Shown here piece after piece: positions 11,080-23,287 of a DNA stretch of 64,000 nt. The notes below the pieces were generated by a model. That model did no database searches, was not told the origin of the DNA, and worked only from the letters and a program-made list of their open reading frames with translations. Position 1 is the first letter of the stretch, and each line of letters begins with the position of its first letter. Source of the stretch: Mytilus californianus (Eukaryota > Mollusca > Bivalvia > Mytilida > Mytilidae); assembly GCF_021869535.1 (NCBI RefSeq), contig NW_026262712.1, forward strand, positions 69,720,100 to 69,784,099. The letters are read 5' to 3'. A program made the translations under genes and the position numbers.

Positions 11080-11420
11080 TCTAAAATTAAATAGACGCCA
11101 TCACGAGTTGGTTGACCGTTATAGAATATCTGTTTCACAGGTGACGAAGGAAATACTTCAATTGTCGTTACCACAATCCCTTCCTCTTTTCTTAGATTTT
11201 AATATACGTAATTATACTTACCACTTCGTTTATACTGACATGAACATCACGACAGGTTCTAACTGTGGAGTTTTTGGTGGGATTCTGCAATTTTTCTATG
11301 TTGTGTTTGGTGTACTGTTGTTTGTCTTTGGTCGTTTTTAGCTTTTTTCCATAACATTGTCGGTTTATTTTCGACTCATGAGTTTGAATATACCTTTAGC
11401 ATATTTCTCCTCCATTGAAT
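11080..11420 (+). pseudogene. Relic of the 3' end of a Penelope-like element
   Basis: The frame at 11108-11190 reads VDRYRISVSQVTKEILQL, resembling the Tyr-x-ISVSQ segment near the C-terminus of mussel-type Penelope-like RTs. It then runs into a 3' non-coding stretch ('gtttatactgacatgaacat', 'gtggagtttttggtgggatt', 'tcatgagtttgaatatacct'). The same non-coding words occur at 43080-43335 and 44395-44525. A 5'-truncated, dead insertion. Confidence 0.55.
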
Positions 11421-12280
11421 TTATTGTCTGATGTACTAGTCTACTTTCATATCATCATATGGAACAATGATTTGTTAGACCTTGAAATTGGTTTCATTCG
11501 AACATTACTTTGAAAAATTAGAGGATGGGTTAATATATTTAAATGATTACATGTAACGCATTTTGGGTCAACATAATCGTTTCATAGATTTAAACTTACT
11601 GTTTGTATTGATTTCAATGAAGAAAAAAGATGTTTGACATTTTCGTCCATTAGAACACATCATTAGCCATGGGAATCATTTTCAGTATCCAGTCGGTTTG
11701 CATATAATTCATAAACTTTGTATTAACCATTCAAGAGATCATTCAAAGAACAGTCGAAAATCGTTGTCCCCAATTGATTGTGTCGAAAACTCATTTAATA
11801 TGCGTCGTCTTTATAAAAAGAAAATAAGCTGTTAATTTACAAGTGCATGTTCACCGATTTGTTTCAAATGTTCAAATTTGATTTATAACATTCTTAAACG
11901 AATATCCAAATTACAAAAAGATATAAAGAAACAATTATCATTGCAACGACACTTTTATAATGGTCCAGCATTTTATGTCTAATTTAAACTAGATTCTATC
12001 TAATAAATCATTTCTATGACCTCCGAAAATTGCAAATGACCAATGACCAGATATGAACATGAATACCAATACACAGAAAAGTACGTGCAATAGTATAATG
12101 ACGGTTTGTTTAGGTCTGTTTGGTTTCATGTGATAGACTAAAAACATATGTTGATCCTTTTGTTTCCCGGTGTAAAAATGTTTTTTTTGTCGGTCGAATC
12201 AGTCAACGAAATTATCATTTCCGTTGGTACTCTTGTGTCACTCTTCAATGTGGCGTTTCTTTGCTTTTTGATAACTGACA
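11421..12280. other. AT-rich intergenic sequence
   Basis: No gene, no obvious repeat. Confidence 0.3.
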
Positions 12281-12460
12281 GACATGGGTAACCCATGTCA
12301 ATCGCATTGACCAAATTGATGGTTGCAAGAATACTGATTCAAACAAGTTTGAATTGTTGACATGCAAGTCAATAATTCATCAGCGATAGTTTAGCTATTG
12401 CTGATGAAATTGAATTAAACTATCGGCTAAAAGCGAAATTTTATTTCAGAATTCCGCTTT
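12281..12460. repeat. Cluster of three short hairpins
   Basis: 12281-12299 is a perfect 9-bp stem around one base (GACATGGGTAACCCATGTC). 12376-12408 is a ~13-bp stem with one mismatch (TTCATCAGC... GCTGATGAA). 12429-12460 can pair AAAAGCG with CGCTTTT across an AT loop. Function unknown. Confidence 0.5.
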
Positions 12461-13142
12461 TAAATTTTTTGGAAACAAAACAAATCACAATATTTTTTTT
12501 CTAAGTCGTAGTTCATGTCCCTTTAACATTGCATGTTCACAACACACGTTAAAATATTGTAATTAAAGAAAACACGATCCAGATCGACTACGACTCTTCA
12601 GTGAGAGAACTAGAAATGCACGAAAAGTATGCAGATTATTACAGAGAGCTCATTTTTCAATAATCATTTCTACAAGATCTATGAAAATTTTAGCAAATTA
12701 GTAAGTAGTAGCTTTGGGTGGATCTACAAACACATGTAAAAAGTCGCTTTTTCAATGCTTGGACAAAACTTTAAACTAGAGTGACTTTTTAAAAACGAAT
12801 ATGATTTAATCACATCTAACAATAGGAGTAATAAACAAAGAAAGATAACTGGAAAAGGACTCTGGCAAATTAATAATATAATTGTTGATCATTTTGCAAT
12901 AAACATTTGTTATCTATCTAATATAGTTTTTGATATAATAGGCAACACATGAAAATTGCCTCAATATTTTCCGTCATTTTGGCATTCTTAAAGCTCTTGA
13001 AATACATGTGAGATGTGCTGTTTATAGTGTATACTTATCTATTATGTAATTATTATCGCTTTTGAAGTGAATCACAGATGCATTGTCATCAGTCAACCAA
13101 TTTGTACTGTGTCGACGTTAGTGTTAGTTGTTTTTTCCTCAG
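12461..13142. other. AT-rich intergenic sequence
   Basis: No gene seen; a T-run at 12494-12501. The last part (from 13067) is open in frame with the candidate exon that follows but has no family resemblance. Confidence 0.3.
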
Positions 13143-13249
13143 ATATTTGCCGAAGCTGTGTTTTTGACGACAGTTCATCTCTGTTGATAAAATTAGCCAA
13201 CGGTAGTTTTCCGATGTTCAGCCACATAAATCGATTAAGTAGATACAAA
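13143..13249 (+). CDS. Candidate internal exon, unrecognised
   Basis: A 107-base open segment preceded by a good acceptor (TTTTTTCCTCAG ending at 13142) and followed by a consensus donor (AAA|GTAAGT at 13250). Phase 1 at the start and phase 0 at the end; the frame encodes DICRSCVFDDSSSLLIKLAN and then PMFSHINRLSRYK. The C-x-x-C could be half of a zinc-binding module, but the other half is not visible and no partner exon was found. It may be chance. Confidence 0.2.
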
Positions 13250-15199
13250 GTAAGTTAAAAAAACAAAATAATAATTAAAGTGTTTATTTTGAAAGGAATT
13301 TGAGGTATTATTATGTTGTTCTTTTATGAGTCAGTAATTAAATGATGGTTTCCAGTTCACTTTTATCTCGTCAGGGTTTTTTTCTTTAATATATAATTCT
13401 AGATATGATAAAATTACAGACATTCTAATAATAAAGAATAAAAAAATTTACAATATAAAAAGCTGGGTTGACTAAATCGTTTTCCCTTTTCGTTAGAAAA
13501 TAACAAAAAAAGTAATGTAGTGGAAAGCTGGCATTCCGTTTTCCGTTTTTGATTAGTTGAAACAAAATGATTTAAGGCAGTGCTTTCGTTTTTTTTTATA
13601 TTTATATCTTATAACCAATAGTCATCGAAATCGAAACATGTCAACGCGATTTGTTTAAATTATGTCAACAGCTATTTCAAAAACGAAGTTGATGTAGGAA
13701 AATAGACCGCCTGACTTTTGAATTAAGATAAGACGAAAAATGAAACAGAGACTTTCAAATTTGATTGTTTTTATCTATATCAACGACTACGACTACTAGG
13801 TTTTTTTTTTAACGAACTTTGCACGGTCGGTTATAAAATTGTAAAATTTTTTTTTTACGTATTAAATGAATCAAAAATTTATATTATACAATGAAATATA
13901 CTAGCAAGATAGAAAACCATATATATTTTTTGCCATTTGATAAGGGACTTTCCAATTTGAATTTTTCTTGAAGTTCGGTATTTTTGTTATTTTACTTTTT
14001 ATTACTATATCGCACAAACAATAGAGGTTACCTTTAATAAGAAAACAATGCCTCATGTTAAACAATACAGAACGGTTATCAGATTCAGAGATAATATCGA
14101 CGAATGAAGCAGACTCTAATAATCTTTAACAATTAAGTTGGTTGGAAGTTGTCTTTGAAAATGGTAAGGCTTACAATTTCCCATGTATTTGTTTCACTCA
14201 CAGGGTCAAAATCTAAAACTGTACAAAGCCTATTAGAAATCGAATATTTAATACTCTATATATTTGTCAATTTTACAACGAAAATGAATTAATTTTTAAC
14301 CAAGCTTTACTTTCAGCAGAATTTTGGTTGTAGTTAAAGAAGATTTCCGTCATATTTGGAATAACATCGCTGTTTTGATATATCTTTAGGCGTTTTTAAT
14401 TTGGTAATTTAGAATTAAGCCAATATTTTGTAATATTCTTGAATTGTACACATTGGGCTGTGGTACTATGAATCTGAGAAAAAAAGGAAAGACTTTTTGA
14501 AAATGGCCTTGGTGTGAAAATATTTCAGAAAGCCGATTTTCTAAACCAATATACTAAATTGGTAAAAACGAATCTGTGGAATTAGTCATCACATGTTTCT
14601 TTTGTCTTACCTATAACTTCATGTGATATTTATCGATGAGAGAGAGACATGCGTGCTAGTCAACTCAACTGTTTTAAAGGGGCCCCGACGACAAGTCGGT
14701 GTAGCCCTGTAGTATGCATTATATATGTCTATCCGTGGGACTTAAATGTCGTGCCATAAGTCAAAATTGTCTCAAGAACTTGTAAAACCACAAAATCAAA
14801 CCTAGTAATTCAAGTCCCCTTTTAATTTGTTTTTAAATTTGAATTTGAATAATTGGAGTAAAAATCATAGTGTTTGGTAAATATATAGATTACAAATTTT
14901 GATGAACTTCTTTTTGTGCTAGCAATTTCGACGACAATCTTTTCTTGCTTTTCTGTGCTAAGATTTCAACAATAAAAAATGACTTAGAGTTATAATTTGC
15001 CATTCAAAATTGTTTACTAGCTTCAACAATTTACATTTGTGAAAACTGAAGAAAAGGTCGGCAATAACACATAGTTTAGGTTAAAATATGAAATATCTTA
15101 TTTTTCCGACTTTAAGTGTACTTTTCAGTATATAATTTGCACGTCTAATCTTTAGAGTCTCTTATAAATATGAATACTTATAAACATGTGTTTATATAA
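13250..15199. other. Intergenic sequence with one short dispersed repeat
   Basis: No gene. 13931-14010 carries the short repeat 'gccatttgataagggacttt' followed by 'gttcggtatttttgttattt', shared with 25340-25402 and 27256-27308. The remainder is AT-rich with T-runs. Confidence 0.45.
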
Positions 15200-15313
15200 A
15201 TTTATGTTCTTTTTCACGGGTTCAACCGAACATAAAGCATTTCTTTTCTATACAAGGCTCAACGACAAAAAAACACAAATATTCTATGGGATGTAGCTTT
15301 GTAGCATCCAGTC
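15200..15313 (-). repeat. Split direct repeat B2
   Basis: About 114 bases with 'ttttcacgggttcaaccgaa', 'ctatacaaggctcaacgac' and 'ctatgggatgtagctttg', matching B1 at 15771-15884 with few substitutions. Outer 3' terminus of the retrotransposon. Confidence 0.85.
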
Positions 15314-15609
15314 ATATTAACAACATGTGAACAAATATTTAGAATGACACGTGTTACGCAAAAAACAGTCCTTATCACATTCTCTTCACTAGAAGAATGA
15401 TCAACATCCTGCACAATCTACAAAATACAATTACAAAATATTAGAAACAATTCATAACTATATGAATGAAAAAAGAAAATTGAATAAATACTGTAAATTG
15501 GGCAGTGTACATGTGCATGTCTTGAACTGTACAATTCTATAAGAATAGTCGTATACGTGTGAAAGACAGTACCTCTAAAACAAAATTGTTTTTTAAACAA
15601 AATAAAAAA
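15314..15609. other. Spacer between repeats B2 and A2
   Basis: 296 AT-rich bases that interrupt the expected A2-B2 junction of the element. No coding sequence, no obvious ends of a second mobile element. Confidence 0.4.
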
Positions 15610-15766
15610 GTCAAACAGACCTTCGCAGCAATTAAATTATAAACGTCTAGACTGGTTGAAAGCAAACTGTCTAATGATTTAAATTCCTGCTGAGCATGCA
15701 CGGGCAAATCCACCCGTGCACATTACTACGCATAACGGTACTATATATGCCTTGTAACGAAAAGAA
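15610..15766 (-). repeat. Split direct repeat A2 with hairpin
   Basis: About 157 bases matching A1 at 19865-20024, sharing 'gtctagactggttgaa', 'atgatttaaattc' and 'attactacgcataacggtac'. Includes an inverted repeat at 15697-15720 (TGCACGGG ... CCCGTGCA). Confidence 0.85.
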
Positions 15767-15770
15767 ATGT

Positions 15771-15884
15771 ATTTATGTTTTTTTTTCACGGGTTTAACCG
15801 AACATAAATCATTTCTTTTCTATACAAGGCTCAATGACACAAAACACAAATATTCTATGGGATGTAGGTTTGCAGCATCCAGTC
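15771..15884 (-). repeat. Split direct repeat B1
   Basis: Matches B2 (15200-15313) over about 114 bases and abuts A2. It lies just beyond the recombinase stop codon in element orientation. Confidence 0.85.
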
Positions 15885-15909
15885 GAGACAAAAGGCGAAA
15901 GAATGCATA

Positions 15910-16920
15910 TCAGATGCCAAGGTTTATAGAAACAGAACGTCTTTTTTCAATACTGTCTTTCACATATCCGTCTTTGGCATCTTCGGATCGCCAACGACCA
16001 TGAACTTTGAAAAGCTAATATGAAACAGTTGTTTGCGGCTTGAGTAGCGCCTCCGCTTCGTAAACTATGCAAACCAAATTGCTTTTTGTCCAAACCTATT
16101 GCGCTTAAAGCTTCAAGAAGAATTTATCTGGCTCTAGTATAAGATAAAGGCTTATTTACTTTACTCAATACCAAAGTATCTCTTTTGGACTGTAAAGAAC
16201 GAAACAATGTACTCCGATGAGTTAATCTTAAGCCTTGCCAAGTTACAATAATGTTTTAAAAAATTAACAGGACAAGTCTGCATATCCGTACTTGCTATCA
16301 TAACTATACTACCTTGTCTGTAAATATCGGTCTTGCTATTGTGAACTCTAATTTCAACGTGTGTATTATGAAAACTGATATCACTCATTCTTATATATGC
16401 CAGAGTTCTTTGTATCTTAACAATCCAGCATAAGTCAATAATAACATACAAAGTAACCTACATTTGGACAGGTTAGATTTATCATGATATAGGTTAAATA
16501 GTTTAACTATCATATCCGCTGTGATTGGTTCTTTCTTTTGTACGGGTTTCGCCAGAATTATTTTTCTCCCTTCTAAGACAATGTTTGACAGTGAACTGCA
16601 ACAAGGGTTTGGATATAAAAACAATTCGTGATACCACTTAATTGCGTAAAAGTTAGAATTAAGTACGGACACTGAACAAGCTGATTGTATTAAATCTGTG
16701 AGATACAAGGAACCGTAGATACATCCGCTGGCAAAAACTTTAAATTGTACTTTCTGCACCAAATTTTAAATTTATTAAAATATAAATCGTATTTCTTGTT
16801 TGTGGAATCTGATTTACTCTTTTTAGCTATATCCATAACTGCAAAAGCGGTATTATGTAAACCAGGTTTGCGCGAGTGTTTGTAGATATCTTTCCATTCC
16901 TTACTCAAAGGGATCTGCAA
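15910..16920 (-). pseudogene. Tyrosine recombinase of the DIRS/PAT element
   Basis: Minus-strand pieces in two or three frames form one recombinase. The N-terminal core-binding helices are at 16920-16690 (STNKKYDLYFNKFKIWCRKY). The catalytic domain runs from about 16560: TYAGLLRYKEL contains the first catalytic Arg; near 16040 FGLHSLRSGG gives the H-x-x-R box; near 15960 HGRWRSEDAKDGYVKDS gives the second His-containing segment and the candidate nucleophile Tyr. The protein ends SINLGI and TGA at 15912-15910. Tyrosine recombinases of such elements insert a circular DNA copy without a target duplication. The key residues survive, but the frame is broken around 16750-16690, 16450-16390 and 16160-16000. 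Confidence 0.8.
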
Positions 16921-17099
16921 AAGAATGTGGAAAGATATGCATATCCTTTCATTGACAGAAAACTACGGCCAGGTCCGTGACACAAGCGGCCAGGTCCGCA
17001 TATAAAGCACATGTACACTGTACAATCTACAGTCGCAATATAAAAACAAGGCAAGGTCCGAATAAAGAAATTTTCACTCAAAATTCATTCATAAATTTT

Positions 17100-18785
17100 T
17101 GGCATCAAGTTTCAACACAAGTACATTTGAAATAAACCTGCTTTCGTTGAAAACCGAATTTTCAGCAGATCCCCTGTTGAAAAGATTAGAACGGGTTTCA
17201 TCCTCAACAAAATCTTGCACTTAACTAACAAACTTGCCGGTGTTATTAGACACCAGGATCGGCCAAAAAACTGCCTATTTCCACTTCGTGATAACCAAAG
17301 TACCTTTGTTTTACATAATTGAATATCATTTACAGTGTAAGCTATTAAAGATACAGGTGACACGAGCCAATTATAATCGCTTGACCAATCAAACGTGAAA
17401 GCATCGATACCTTTGGTTAAAGGATCAAAGAACTTGGAATCCTACCTTTGGATTTTAGCATTGCTACTGTTAGCAAATCGATCTATGCTAAAAGGTCCCC
17501 ATATTTTATTAAAGTAATGGAAAATTCTGTCCAGCACCGTCCAATCGTCAAAATCAAAGATTTTAATATATTAATCCGCGGTAGTATTCAAAGTTCTTGG
17601 TATCCATTCAATTTTCAAACACACCGAGTTTTCTATACAAAAATTAAAAAATTCCATAGCTAGATTGTGCAAATCCTGTTTCATACTGCCAACTTCAGAT
17701 ACGTGAGCTACGTTTTGGTTATCAGTGAATAATTTCACAAATTTATTTTTAAAATGATCCGGAAAGCTTTTCAAAGTCAAAATCACTGCCTTAAGTTCTC
17801 TCCAAGTGGAACGTTTGAGCTTTTCTTCATTTGTCCACATCCGATGCGCAATTTGATCAGAACAATGCACAATGTAGCTAGCGCCCGCATATGAACTTGC
17901 ATCAGTATAAGCTAACATCTCGGGAAGTCTCTGAATTGGTGACAACACGCAATTAGGTAAAGATTTTAGTGAAGAATGCCAAAATTCTAACTCTTTAATG
18001 GACATATGATCTAACTTAACTCTAGAGTCCCAAGAGGATCGCTCGTTTACTTAGTGATGTAAATGTCTTGTCATAATTCTACAAATATTACCTAATGGGG
18101 GTGATAATGCAATGATTTTACCCAGTACCGCTGCAACTTTCCTAGCAGTCGTAATACAAGGATTTACAAGTACTAAAGCAATAAAATTCAAAATATTCAA
18201 CATTCATTTCGGATACGCTTAAAATACCCCTATGTAAATCCCATACAAAACCAAGCCAATCTAAACTTTTTTGTGGCTTCCACACACTTTTTTCATAATT
18301 TGGCAAGAAACCAGCAGACAATAAATCTGACAATACTTCTTTTGACACTTTTAAACATAATTCTTCAGTATCTTCAAATCCGAGTCCATCATCTAGATGT
18401 ACAATAATTTTGAATCCTTTACTACGCCAATATTTTACTAGAGGGCGTACCATTTTAGTGAAAATATAACAAACTGAGCTCAGCCCGAAGGGAAAGTTGT
18501 AAACGTGTAATATTTAACTTTACAGTCACTTTTCTATGAAAACCTAAGAAATTTTTGTGATTCAACATGCATATCTATATGATGGTACCCCTGTCTCAAA
18601 CCAAACTTAAAAGCTAAATTTTTATTTGCAGCATACGTTTCGGCCTATTTTACGCCCTCATATTTAAATCTAGATAACACTTCGTATTGATTCACTTGTC
18701 TAAGTTTAAGAATCAGCCTTTCCTTGTCAGTCGAGTTGACCGACACCGATAAAGGATTAACAACAAAAACGGCAGTGCTAACTTC
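17100..18785 (-). pseudogene. RT - RNase H - possible DAM-like region of the DIRS/PAT element
   Basis: On the minus strand, RT motifs are NPLSVSVNSTDKERLILKLR (about 18760-18700), GYHHIDMHVESQKFLRFS, TFTTFPFGLSSVCYIFTKM and IIVHLDDGLG (18400-18370), with the catalytic DD present. RNase H is at 18005-17571: YTDASSYAGA, RSTWRELKAV, FTDNQNVAHV, IEWIPRTLNTTAD, i.e. the Asp-Glu-Asp-Asp set. Downstream, a segment with WGPFSIDRFANSS, IDAFTFDW and NWLVSPVSLIA resembles the DAM-methylase-like domain found in DIRS/PAT elements, with VSP where an NPP/CPP motif is usual; this last call is tentative. Stops around 18640 and 18530 and frameshifts near 18140, 17450 and 17290 disable it. Confidence 0.75.
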
Positions 18786-19853
18786 CTAAGCGACTCCTGT
18801 ACATACCAATTCTGCAATTGCACGTTTAACAAAATCTTTGTGTTCAAAAGTAGATCTATTGTTATTCAAAAATACAGAAGGAGGTGTATCGATAAATTTT
18901 TGAAAACATAATTCAAGTAAAGTTAAAACTATACTTTTTAAACTATCAGCCAATAAAAGTTTTTCTTTCCAAAATTGTAAGCTATTATATAATCGACCTT
19001 TTACATTATATACTAGTACTGACATGTTCTCATACTCGTATGTGTCTAAACATAAATTAATGTCAATCAAAGATAATACCTCATTTGGAACTGCTGCAGT
19101 TGTTAGACTTGTTGGCTTTTTCGGGACAGTTAGACGACCAGTGTCCTGTAGCACCACAGTAGTAGCAGATGTCTTGGGGAGATGGTCCTTTCCTTGCTCT
19201 GAAGTTTGCGGTGCGTGATCTTGGACCATTATATCTTAGTGTTTTGTTTGTGCACTATTGGTATAACGTCTTGTTTCAGGTGTTTCGCTAAGGCAAAGAA
19301 AAAGTTTCTCACTTGCGAATTTCTTCGATGTGTCTTTGGGTGCGGCTGCCTTTCTTTTACGTAAAGCCCTGGTTTCGGCCAGTCGTAGACGGCGCTAATC
19401 ATCAGAAGTATCAGCAAGAGGGTTACCTTCATACTCGCTAACGGTGTCCCAACCATGCTTGTCACCAATCTTGACAGTTTTGTTGCGAGCAGCAATATCT
19501 TGTTGGACTATTTCAACAGTTCTTAGGGCAAAGTCACGATTATCTGACGAAATGGCGGCATTCAAAATATCAATGTCCTTGGAAACTTGGTCGTTAAATT
19601 CGCACTGCTTTTTATTGCTAACAAATTTGAATTTGAAGTCAGGCTTACCTGCAGGTTGGTTTAAGGCTGTAATTTTTGCTTTAAAGACTGTGAAGATCTG
19701 CGTTTTCTGTTTTTCTAAAGTGTTGTCTAAATGCTTGGAAAACAACGAGAAAGCATCAGCTGTAGGGTTGTTTGTAGGACTATCAACTTCACTCCTATGA
19801 TGACTTCTTGCGGAAGCACAATCAAGAGAACTTTGGATTTTCTCGTCAGACAT
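18786..19853 (-). pseudogene. Gag-like protein with CCHC zinc knuckle, DIRS/PAT element
   Basis: The first ATG of the element on the minus strand is at 19853 (MSDEKIQSSLDCASARSHH), not the upstream TTG. The open part runs to 19395, is rich in Lys, Asn and Asp, and includes FSLFSKHLDNTLEKQKTQIF. After frameshifts, 19167-19126 encodes a perfect C-x2-C-x4-H-x4-C knuckle (CYYCGATGHWSSNC), the usual nucleic-acid-binding end of a gag. The following stretch to 18786 (SLIDINLCLDTYEYENMS, FWKEKLLLADSLKS) leads into the RT. At least two frameshifts are needed to read it. Confidence 0.65.
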
Positions 19854-19864
19854 GAAGGAATGAA

Positions 19865-20024
19865 AATTCAAACAAACCTTAGCAGCAATAAATTAAACAC
19901 GTCTAGACTGGTTGAATGCAAACCGTCGAATGATTTAAATTCCCGCTTAGCATGCACGGGTGAATCCACCCGTGCAAATTACTACGCATAACGGTACTCG
20001 TTATGCCTTGTAACGAAAAAAAAA
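19865..20024 (-). repeat. Split direct repeat A1 with hairpin
   Basis: Matches A2 at 15610-15766. A perfect 9-bp stem at 19953-19976 (TGCACGGGT ... ACCCGTGCA) sits in the same position as the slightly damaged stem in A2. Confidence 0.85.
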
Positions 20025-23000
20025 TTATAAAACTCTGAGAAAATATTTCCTAACCTTTTAAAGTGTAAGCTCACATTGTTAGTGACGAAAAGATTTTAAT
20101 ATTTAGACTTGTGGTTATAAGCAACCGTGTGCCACGGTAGTCCGATCACGACTAACGCTTTCAATAGAAATTCAATTTATATACAATGAAAGAGACTAAA
20201 AAGACTTCATATTGACGTCAACAGCGACTCAAAGACTCTCTTTACGTAATATTGCGACAGTGCACTTAGACCGGTTTATGGTAAGCGACTCACGTAAACA
20301 TGGCGGGCATTACACAGAAAAAAAAGTCTCTAGAAACTTGACCAGGTTAACTAATCTACTGAATATAATTATATATATATAGATAATACAACATAATACA
20401 ATCATCAACAAATATGTATTGGTAGGTTAAGAATAAGGAAATGCCGTATTTACACTATACAAAAATAAATGCAAACGCGACTCAGTTTCAGATGGGACCT
20501 AACGTTATTTTTATCTTTACTCAAGTTACTGTCTATACAAAATGTGATTAAGTACCAAATACCTAAGTCTGATAACTTATTTTAATAAAAAGAAACAGAT
20601 CTGACAATTTCAATTAGTATCCAATGCTGTTACACGGAAGTCGAACTGTTGATAAAAAATGAAAAGGGGGAGGAGAAACAAACTGCCAAACAATGAGGAC
20701 GAACCCGTTACATGAGAAACAACTTTTTGAATCGCATTAAAGCTTAAATTAAGATGTATATGTACGTATGAAACTCTTTTATACATACACATGTATAAAA
20801 AGAAACAATTCCATATTGATTACATACCATAGATTAAAAAATGTGGTAATAACCTATTTTTATAAGGTTTCTTCAAAAAAATATTTTTACTCTTAGATTT
20901 ACAACTACAATTGATATGTAGGTGAAATGTACGATTCATAAATAATTTTCGGTGTCGATAATGGGGCAAATGCTAACTTTTCGTTTAAAAAATTACAAAT
21001 TTGGAAAATTGTATCAACCAAATTTCGATACAATTGTATCATATTTTTTTCCATACTGAATCGCTTTATCAAAATTGTAAAAACGTAGTGCTTGTTAATA
21101 AATTGATGAAATGGCCGACACAATACATTGCGCTTAGATTTTAACAAAACTGAATTAATTTCTGGTTGCCCAGGTTTAATTCTTGGTCTCAAAATTAGAG
21201 AAAATTGATAATCTGCGGGGAGAAGGTGGAGGAGGCAGAAAGATTTTGGAAAGGAATATCCTGGTAAATATTGAAAAAAAATCATCTTAAAATAACCAAT
21301 ATCAAATGGTCTTCCTCTAAAATTAGATTGTTGTTATTTTCTCGTTTGACGTTCTTGATGAAGGTCAATCTCGAAAAGCGCTTCGGACGTAATAATTTAG
21401 TGTTATCTTCATTTTTCACATTTTTCCATTCGGAAATTCATTTTATATATTAATATACGATACGGGTTTAACGTATTGTTGAAGGCCGTACGGTGACCTA
21501 TAGTTGTATTATATGCAACAAAACTCATCCAACATTTATTGTAATGCAAAGTGATAAGACGTTATTATATATGTAGATGGTATGGTATGGTTGGTCTGCT
21601 TATTTGCTTTTCGTTTTGATTCTTGGCAGACTCTCAACAGAAGAAAGACTTCTGTTAGAGCTGTCATTGAACCTTTCCAATATGATCAATGGAATGGACG
21701 AAAACAAATGGACGCAAATATAAACGGACTGTTCAGTCGTTACCAAAGCCAAAACTTACTTAAAAATGTATTCTTTGATAAGCTTAACTGTGAATTTTTT
21801 ATGACACATTTTCACTATATATGTTGATATGTAAATCCAAAAGACCGCTTCGGACGTAAAAAGTTAATAAAGGTTTAATTTTCTTCGTTTGCCTTATTGT
21901 TCTTTTAAGAAAAAACGTGACAAATGAGCAATTCGGGCTCAAATATATCTAAATATAAATGCACAGTTAAAATCTGTTTATGACTTTTAAGGAAAATGAG
22001 AGTAACAATATCAATGAATTTTGATTTTACAGTTTAAAAGAACAATTTTGGGTTAAAGATATAATTTTAAAAACTCATAAATGTTGATCCAAGAACAAAA
22101 TTTCTCTTTTACCATAATTCAACTGTAATCACTTTTCAATATGTGGATTTTAAAAGAACAAAAACAAAACTTATTGATTTTTTTTAAAACACTTTACTTC
22201 CTTATATTACAATTCCATTATTTGGCGCGGTTAAATTTAGTTTTGCAAACTGAATAGTTTTTTTTTTTTTTTTTGTATTTAGTGAACAGAAAATGTCGAT
22301 GCAGACAGATTGGAATTTATCCACGCCCACCGAACCGTAGAAATTGTGGTAATTGTCTCCGTCCGTCTATCCAAAAAAAATATCAATACTGAGAGACCGT
22401 AAGACGGACATCCTTTATATTCGGTGCAATAAAGAATCAATTTGAGCGTTAAAAAAAAAGAATAATTAGTCGTCATGTGTAGTTGACCTCATTACACTGT
22501 TATCTTGACAGTACAACTCCTTTGAAATCATTTAGCAGAACGCTATCTTTTTGTAGGATTATTTGCCTTTATGTTTTGTTTACCATATCATGCCGTCATT
22601 TTGAACTGCACATGTTTAAAGGAGCTATGAGACTTTGACAATTTTTATTGGAGTATTGTGCCAATTAGACCTTGTAAATGCAACTCCTCTTAAGCATTTG
22701 TTAGAAAGCTCTTGTTATTATTGTTTGCCATTATTTGTAGTTCATATTTTACCGCCATTCTAATTTGATATTTTTTACGGGTGGTATAGGACTTTGACCA
22801 TTTGTTAGAGTACTTCGATTTATTGTTTTCACATACTTTTACCTCGATTCCAACCTTCCATTAAATACCGCTGTCATACATTTGATGCGGAAAACGAACT
22901 GAATATGAAAACCGTTCCGTTTATGTTATTATCACTCTGAAAAATATCGCATTGTCTAATCTATATTTTTCCTTGATATTGACTTGAACATGTATCTCAA

Positions 23001-23287
23001 TGAGACATCAACCTAGTGACTACAATATCAAAATAACATATAAAGGACAACGCTAGCCAGATGTCTATACAACTTGTCAAACTTAAAATCTTATAAAGTC
23101 TATAGAGGTTGCGAACAATTGATGGAAACAACTAAAGATCTGCAATTTGCATTCAAATTTCATATTACTATTGTTATATCAGTGCAATAGATTATTTAAT
23201 TTTTCACCTTGCTTATGATTGGAATTCTCACACTGAAATATGAATGGACTTATCTTTCCCCTTTTTAAATGGGTCTATCGTTTTTCC
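20025..23287. other. Long gene-free stretch
   Basis: About 3.3 kb of AT-rich sequence. I see a (TA)n tract near 20365-20385, a T-run at 22258-22275, a small R1-like word at 21478-21500 ('gaaggccgtacggtgaccta'), and the word 'cgcttcggacgtaa' at about 21380 and 21845. No exon or mobile-element ORF could be supported. Confidence 0.4.

Larger units (their letters stand above)
15200..20024 (-). mobile_element. DIRS/PAT-type tyrosine-recombinase retrotransposon with split direct repeats
   Basis: Read on the minus strand the order is: repeat A1 (20024-19865), gag-like frame, RT, RNase H, a possible DAM-methylase-like stretch, tyrosine recombinase (stop at 15910), repeat B1 (15884-15771), repeat A2 (15766-15610), a 296-base spacer, and repeat B2 (15313-15200). 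The A1-body-B1-A2-B2 layout is the split direct repeat architecture known from PAT and Ngaro elements, which integrate through a circular intermediate and a tyrosine recombinase instead of an integrase. Coding parts contain scattered stops and frameshifts, so this copy is dead. The spacer between A2 and B2 is unusual and may be an insertion. Confidence 0.85.
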
